From Pyrrhosoma nymphula (lineage: Eukaryota; Arthropoda; Insecta; Odonata; Coenagrionidae), in contig OY754331.1 of the NCBI GenBank assembly GCA_963573305.1, forward strand, positions 9,830,868 through 9,894,867: 64,000 nt of DNA, read 5' to 3'. Of this stretch, positions 60,401 through 64,000 are shown piece by piece. The notes under the pieces were generated by a model that ran no database searches, was not told where the DNA came from, and saw only the letters and a list, made by a program, of their open reading frames with translations. Made by a program: the position numbers and the translations under genes. The number at the start of each line of letters is the position of its first letter. Position 1 is the first letter of the stretch.

Positions 60401-61560
60401 ATCTGAGTGTCTCTATTTTTAGTTAAAGCTTTCCAAAGTAGCACAGTAAAGATGTTTTACACTGACGATACAACGATAGTTTCCGTTTGCAATGAAAAAC
60501 AGTAACTTCTCGATCCCACGACTATTTTTCCCAATTGCATAATGACTCGAGTTTCGACGTACGACGTTATCTTTATGCAGAGACTCTTACGGACATTCTT
60601 AATTGAGGTGGAGTCACAAAGAGTTACTCTTTATCACTCCATATGAACTGATTCAAAAAAGCCCAAAGCCCAAGTCCAATGCCGAAATCTGATTCGAAAA
60701 ATCTGCGATGATAGTTATATTGATGCCAATGCAAAATAACCAAACAAATAATACAAAAGTGAACAACAAATATTTACTTTTACCTACTCACTAAAGCTTT
60801 CGCGGCTTATGATGAGTTGCCAAATAATACATTTTATGAGCAGACTTCGGAAGCAGCGATGGGTTATCCTTTCCCCCACGTATGGAAGTGAAAAAATGAG
60901 AAAGATACCCTGCAGAACTGATAGGTACAAGCGTTTCTTGTTTCCAGTCACTACTACTTATTATAGCAAAAATTTGGGTGACGCCAACCTAAGACTCATC
61001 GTTACCTTTCAATATATCACTGTCATCTCCCCCCCTACCTTTTTCCTAATCCCTCACCTTTCCTTGGCAGGGGGTGTCCTAAAACCCCTTACCACTTGCC
61101 TCTGCGACGGCTCGGAAGGTAGCATTTACATGTAGATCAGCGCCCGATACACTCATGGATAGTCTAAAATCTACAGCGCTTGAAAATTTGGTGATCAGAC
61201 CAAACACATCTGACTCAGATATGTTGAAGACACTTTATCTTGTAGTACACGGCCGGAAGAAACTAGAATAATTTTCTTATTACTTAAACTGCATAAAAAA
61301 AACTTATGTAGGAATAGAAAATAAGAAGAAAAGCCTCCATTTAGAACTATCCTGGAGGAGAGCAAAGGAGCTGGAACCCTGAGCCATGCAGTATATAGAT
61401 GAACGTTATCCTATAGCTACCTCTCATCACCCATTTTACACTGATAAACACCGACATAACTATCATTGAGTGACGAGATAAATTTCTCAGCTGAGAAACA
61501 AAAAGTGGAAGCCATTCTACGCCAAAAGGTTACGACAGTGGAGCTATTTCCCAAATGTTT
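57420..61560. other. 4.1 kb without a recognisable gene
   Basis: AT-rich; one hairpin (TTGGGG/CCCCAA) at 57935-57955. Short frames such as 59157-59408 and 60809-61135 show no domain. Confidence 0.45.
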
Positions 61561-61569
61561 GACTAAACT

Positions 61570-61940
61570 TTTTTCGTAGATTTTCGCAGTTCATTTTAAT
61601 TTTTGTAAGTTTCTTTTGGATTTCTCCGATTAAACTAAACTTTTTTAGCAACAGTTTTGCCGTGCTATTCTGCGGGCTTCGTCAGGAATTCCAAATCAAC
61701 AATAAAAAATAAATAAACAAACTAAAGTGGTTATTATGCAAAGCATGATTAATTAATACCTTAGTTTTTCAAAAGTCTTTTCCACGTATAAGGAAGTTTT
61801 GTAGCCATCTTCTGTGTTTAGGTTGTTAGGTCTTTTTTCTATTTCAATGGATTCTCAATATTGTTTGACTACACCTTATAAAAAGTGATGGGCAATCCAC
61901 CTGGAACTGTGGTCATGGAAAATAAAAATATCACCACACA
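61570..61940 (-). mobile_element. PLE pseudogene fragment, minus strand
   Basis: Minus-strand order: the extreme C-terminus of a PLE endonuclease frame (61940-61760), a short 3' UTR, a hammerhead-like core (61685-61654), then an AT-rich tail. The reading includes HDHSSRWIAHH, then, after a stop, SIEIEKRPNNLNTEDGYKTS. This matches the ESIEI-K-P-N-N-DGY-L closing motif of PLE endonucleases. The rest of the element is missing at a back-to-back junction near 61940. Confidence 0.65.
61654..61685 (-). ncRNA. Hammerhead-like core, minus strand
   Basis: CTGACGA (61685-61679), an extra A, stem GCCCGC opposed by a mutated GCACGGC, then AAAAC for GAAAC. The intact parental form can be inferred (paired GCCCGC/GCGGGC), but this copy is decayed. 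The extra A after CTGACGA again appears. Confidence 0.5.
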
Positions 61941-61943
61941 GAA

Positions 61944-62415
61944 GAAAGCCCTTCTTCCTTTCAGAGATGCTACGACAAGCAAGATAGGTAACGTTCACCG
62001 AAAATACTAATTAAAGGCTATTTTCAAGGAACATTTACAATAAGAACATCTCTTCAGTTTCGTGAAGAAAAGAATTCCGCTTTCAATCGTTGGATAGTAG
62101 TTCAAACTTCCCTGTAGAATGTGCGGGAAGGGAAATATCGGAGAGACATGCTCTCTCAGTCAAATCTCGATTGAAAGAACACCAACGGGTGTTCTTTCAA
62201 CTTCTGTCGACTGCGGCATGCATCGATGCATCGATTTAGTTATTTGCTGGACATGAAGCCTTTGGACATGCAAATGGTTCCGAAATTACGAAAATAATCA
62301 CTTAAGTTGAAAAATTCAAACCCTATTTAATCCGTAAGGTCATCGAGGCAAGGAAGGATAAACAAAATCTCAGCAGAGATGGTCGGCTAAAAATTAGCCA
62401 CGCGTGGAACCAGAC
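61944..62415 (+). pseudogene. PLE GIY-YIG endonuclease region, several frameshifts
   Basis: Readable blocks: ATTSKIGNVHRKY and LKAIFKE (linker preceding the endonuclease), IRTSLQF, then CGKGNIGETCSLS (eroded CG-VYIGET-RSL, the YIG motif), a shift, VKSRLKEHQR (catalytic Arg and His block), FAGHEA, and finally PYLIRKVIEARKDKQNLSRD followed by ISHAWN, the usual C-terminal closing motif. At least two shifts and stops; inactive. The YIGET type differs from the SYIGQT and YYIGLT types elsewhere in the window, so three PLE endonuclease lineages are present. Confidence 0.7.
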
Positions 62416-62554
62416 ATCAGTAAAACTCTTGATCTTCCTTCCCCTCTTCCCTAGTCCTACTGCCCTCTCTCTAGCATCTGACTTAAATGATTCATTCACC
62501 GAGAATGATATAAATATATAAGAACAACATCAGCAGTGGCATAATATTTCCACG

Positions 62555-62582
62555 AATAAGTGGCCAGCAAGGGCCACGAAAC
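62555..62582 (+). ncRNA. Hammerhead-like motif with strong stem II
   Basis: GAATAA, then a perfect 6-bp stem GTGGCC/GGCCAC (62560-62565 with 62572-62577), then GAAAC followed by GTAGGTC. The first core segment is altered (CACGAATAA for CTGANGA), the second is canonical. Confidence 0.5.
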
Positions 62583-62814
62583 GTAGGTCTGAGACCGAGC
62601 AGCACCCGGCATGCACACGAATAACAACACTTTTCAATGTTAAGAAAGCAATCTTAAAAAAAGAAATATTGGTTCAAAAATACATAATTTAGAAAATTAT
62701 CTCTCATTTGGAAACTATATGCATGGAGCACATGTGTTACCTCCTAATATATTACACCTCTCTTTAAATTATAGAGAGTAGCATTTCGTGTTCGGTCATG
62801 GTGCAATCTCATTT

Positions 62815-63010
62815 TACCATATTTATTTATTTATTTTCAATAACCACCGAAAACAGCACTCATTGGCCTTTACATCGGGGTATTAACAATATTAACAATG
62901 GACGAGCACACACAACCATGCCCTGGGAAGTGAAAAATCCTCCCCAGGCGGGACTCGAACCCGCGACCTTTGATATGAGCTATGCAATCATATCTTTTCG
63001 ATACTCTTAT
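62815..63010 (-). mobile_element. tRNA-derived SINE, minus strand
   Basis: On the minus strand a perfect Pol III B box, GGTTCGAGTCC (62961-62951), sits in a T-arm-like hairpin (CGCGGGTTCGAGTCCCGC). It is followed by a unique body (CCAATGAGTGCTGTTTTCGG) and a short A-rich tail of AAATAAATAAATA type near 62820-62835. No clear A box, so the head is damaged or truncated. The tail suggests LINE-driven mobilisation. Confidence 0.75.
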
Positions 63011-63780
63011 TCGTTCATTAAATCTATTCATCTAATCAAAAGGGAGATATGATATCTTCCCTCCCTTAAGATATGTTTTATTTTCAATCACTGACATTAA
63101 CTGCAACCGGTGTTGAAATAAACCTTTTAGGGTTTCCCTAGAGGATTGAGTACTGGTTTTTGTGCCAAGGCCTCGGGTTTTAAATTAATATTTTTCTATC
63201 GAGAGCTAACCTCCAAAATCTGGACATGGCACGACATACCTATCGCGTGATGCCGAGGAACTTTCTAAATTCCAGCTGTTCCCTGGGTGGTTCACTACAC
63301 GGACGACATCTGAGATTCCTTTAGTCGCACTTGTCGAATACTGGTCTCCCTCCTCTCCATATCATTTTCCCTCAATGTGATTATTTTGTATGTATGTATT
63401 TTGAATGGAGTTGATGATGCAAACTATCCTGTCACCTTGCCAAGTGACTACTATTTATCGGATCAGTTCTAGAGAAACAAGCAAGTTTAAAAATGATCAG
63501 CTAATTATCGGTACATAATCATGTAAAGCACGCTCAAAAGAATCGTGTCCTTTTGAAAATCAGATGATATGGGGAATACTTAGCTTTTGAAACTGTCTTT
63601 CAAATAAAACAAATTTTTACATCACCGTCAGCTACACATCCAACTATTTATCATGACCAATTTTGAGGAAACCAGGAATAGCCACGGTTGTAACCCTTAC
63701 GGAGTCACCCGAAAGTGCACATAAGTGCGGAATATCGCAATTATTTTTAATGACGACTATCTACCCACACCCCAATCCCA
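63010..63780. other. No recognisable gene
   Basis: AT-rich sequence with short frames only. Confidence 0.45.
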
Positions 63781-63789
63781 CTACCCACA

Positions 63790-63840
63790 CCTCAGTTCCT
63801 GTTGCCCTACCCTCAGTTCCTGTTGCCCTACCCTCAGCTC
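63790..63840 (+). repeat. Short tandem repeat, 21-bp unit, 2.4 copies
   Basis: CCTCAGTTCCTGTTGCCCTAC occurs twice in tandem, followed by a partial third copy (CCTCAGCTC). The two short frames across it are probably not coding. Confidence 0.85.
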
Positions 63841-64000
63841 AAAATACCACCCCACTGCAGTCACTACCATTACGCTGACAACATCCAACACTTCCATAAC
63901 AGCATGCATTCCCTAGCCTGTCTCTTTCAACTCCTTATTCTCCACATAATGTACTTACTTAAACGTACCTGTGCATTGAAGCGCCAGCTGTGTACTTCGT

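Larger units (their letters stand above)
61944..62650 (+). mobile_element. PLE pseudogene fragment, plus strand, head-to-head with the previous one
   Basis: Plus-strand order: RT-endonuclease linker, a frameshifted GIY-YIG domain, the C-terminus, a 3' UTR, and a hammerhead-like motif near 62560-62582. It belongs to another family than its minus-strand neighbour, so this back-to-back pair arose by separate events or template exchange, not by simple inversion of one copy. Confidence 0.7.

Noticed and set aside
62930..63005. Possible genuine tRNA gene on the minus strand
   Set aside because: The T-arm is perfect, but I find no D-arm/A box or acceptor stem. A unique body and A-rich repeat tail follow, so a SINE is the better reading.
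1..64000. CRISPR arrays, rRNA operons, bacterial operons, phage or plasmid origin
   Set aside because: No regularly spaced direct repeats, no ribosome binding sites or dense coding. Coding sequence is retroelement-derived and decayed, as in a large animal genome.

Overview
The window looks like intergenic or intronic DNA from a large, repeat-rich, AT-rich animal nuclear genome. An arthropod, probably an insect, fits best. The reasons are abundant Penelope-like elements (PLEs), decayed CR1/Jockey- and RTE-like LINE pieces, tRNA-derived SINEs, long (TA)n microsatellites and no operon-like gene packing. The species cannot be named from the sequence. I see no convincing host protein-coding gene, no rRNA array, no CRISPR array and no intact tRNA gene. 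Almost every long open frame is a low-complexity or microsatellite frame, except the PLE reverse transcriptase at 26.6-29.2 kb.

Layout. 0-3.1 kb: AT-rich, no gene, one hairpin. 3.1-3.7 kb: two PLE 3' ends of different families around (TA)n tracts. 5.6-5.8 kb: a LINE C-terminal scrap. 7.65-8.46 kb: a decayed PLE on the minus strand with a recognisable GIY-YIG endonuclease and a hammerhead-like 3' motif. 10.57-10.69 kb: a 5S rRNA-derived sequence. 18.4 and 22.9-23.2 kb: small fold-back elements carrying hammerhead-like cores. 23.9-25.7 kb: hairpins and MITE-like elements. 26.04-29.63 kb: a young PLE in which a 551-bp inverted copy of its own 3' end sits head-to-head in front of a 5'-truncated but otherwise open RT-endonuclease frame. 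29.63-30.13 kb: two more PLE ends. 30-41 kb: mostly featureless, with two pyrimidine-rich islands. 41.8-57.4 kb: LINE remnants, a 1.47-kb long-inverted-repeat element, a fold-back with tRNA-like ends, and tandem repeats. 61.6-62.65 kb: two PLE pseudogenes of different families, head-to-head. 62.8-63.0 kb: a tRNA-derived SINE.

The unifying signal is a set of about fourteen hammerhead-ribozyme-like cores (CTGANGA or a variant, a short hairpin, then GAAAC). They lie in the 3' terminal regions of PLEs and of small fold-backs. Several occur as head-to-head, 5'-truncated inverted pairs, and several abut (TA)n tracts. PLEs are known to carry hammerhead motifs in their terminal repeats. What looks unusual here is the density, the shared head-to-head design from ~110-bp fold-backs up to the 3.5-kb autonomous-type copy, and a deviant core in the main family whose stem II pairing is kept through different sequences in two copies.
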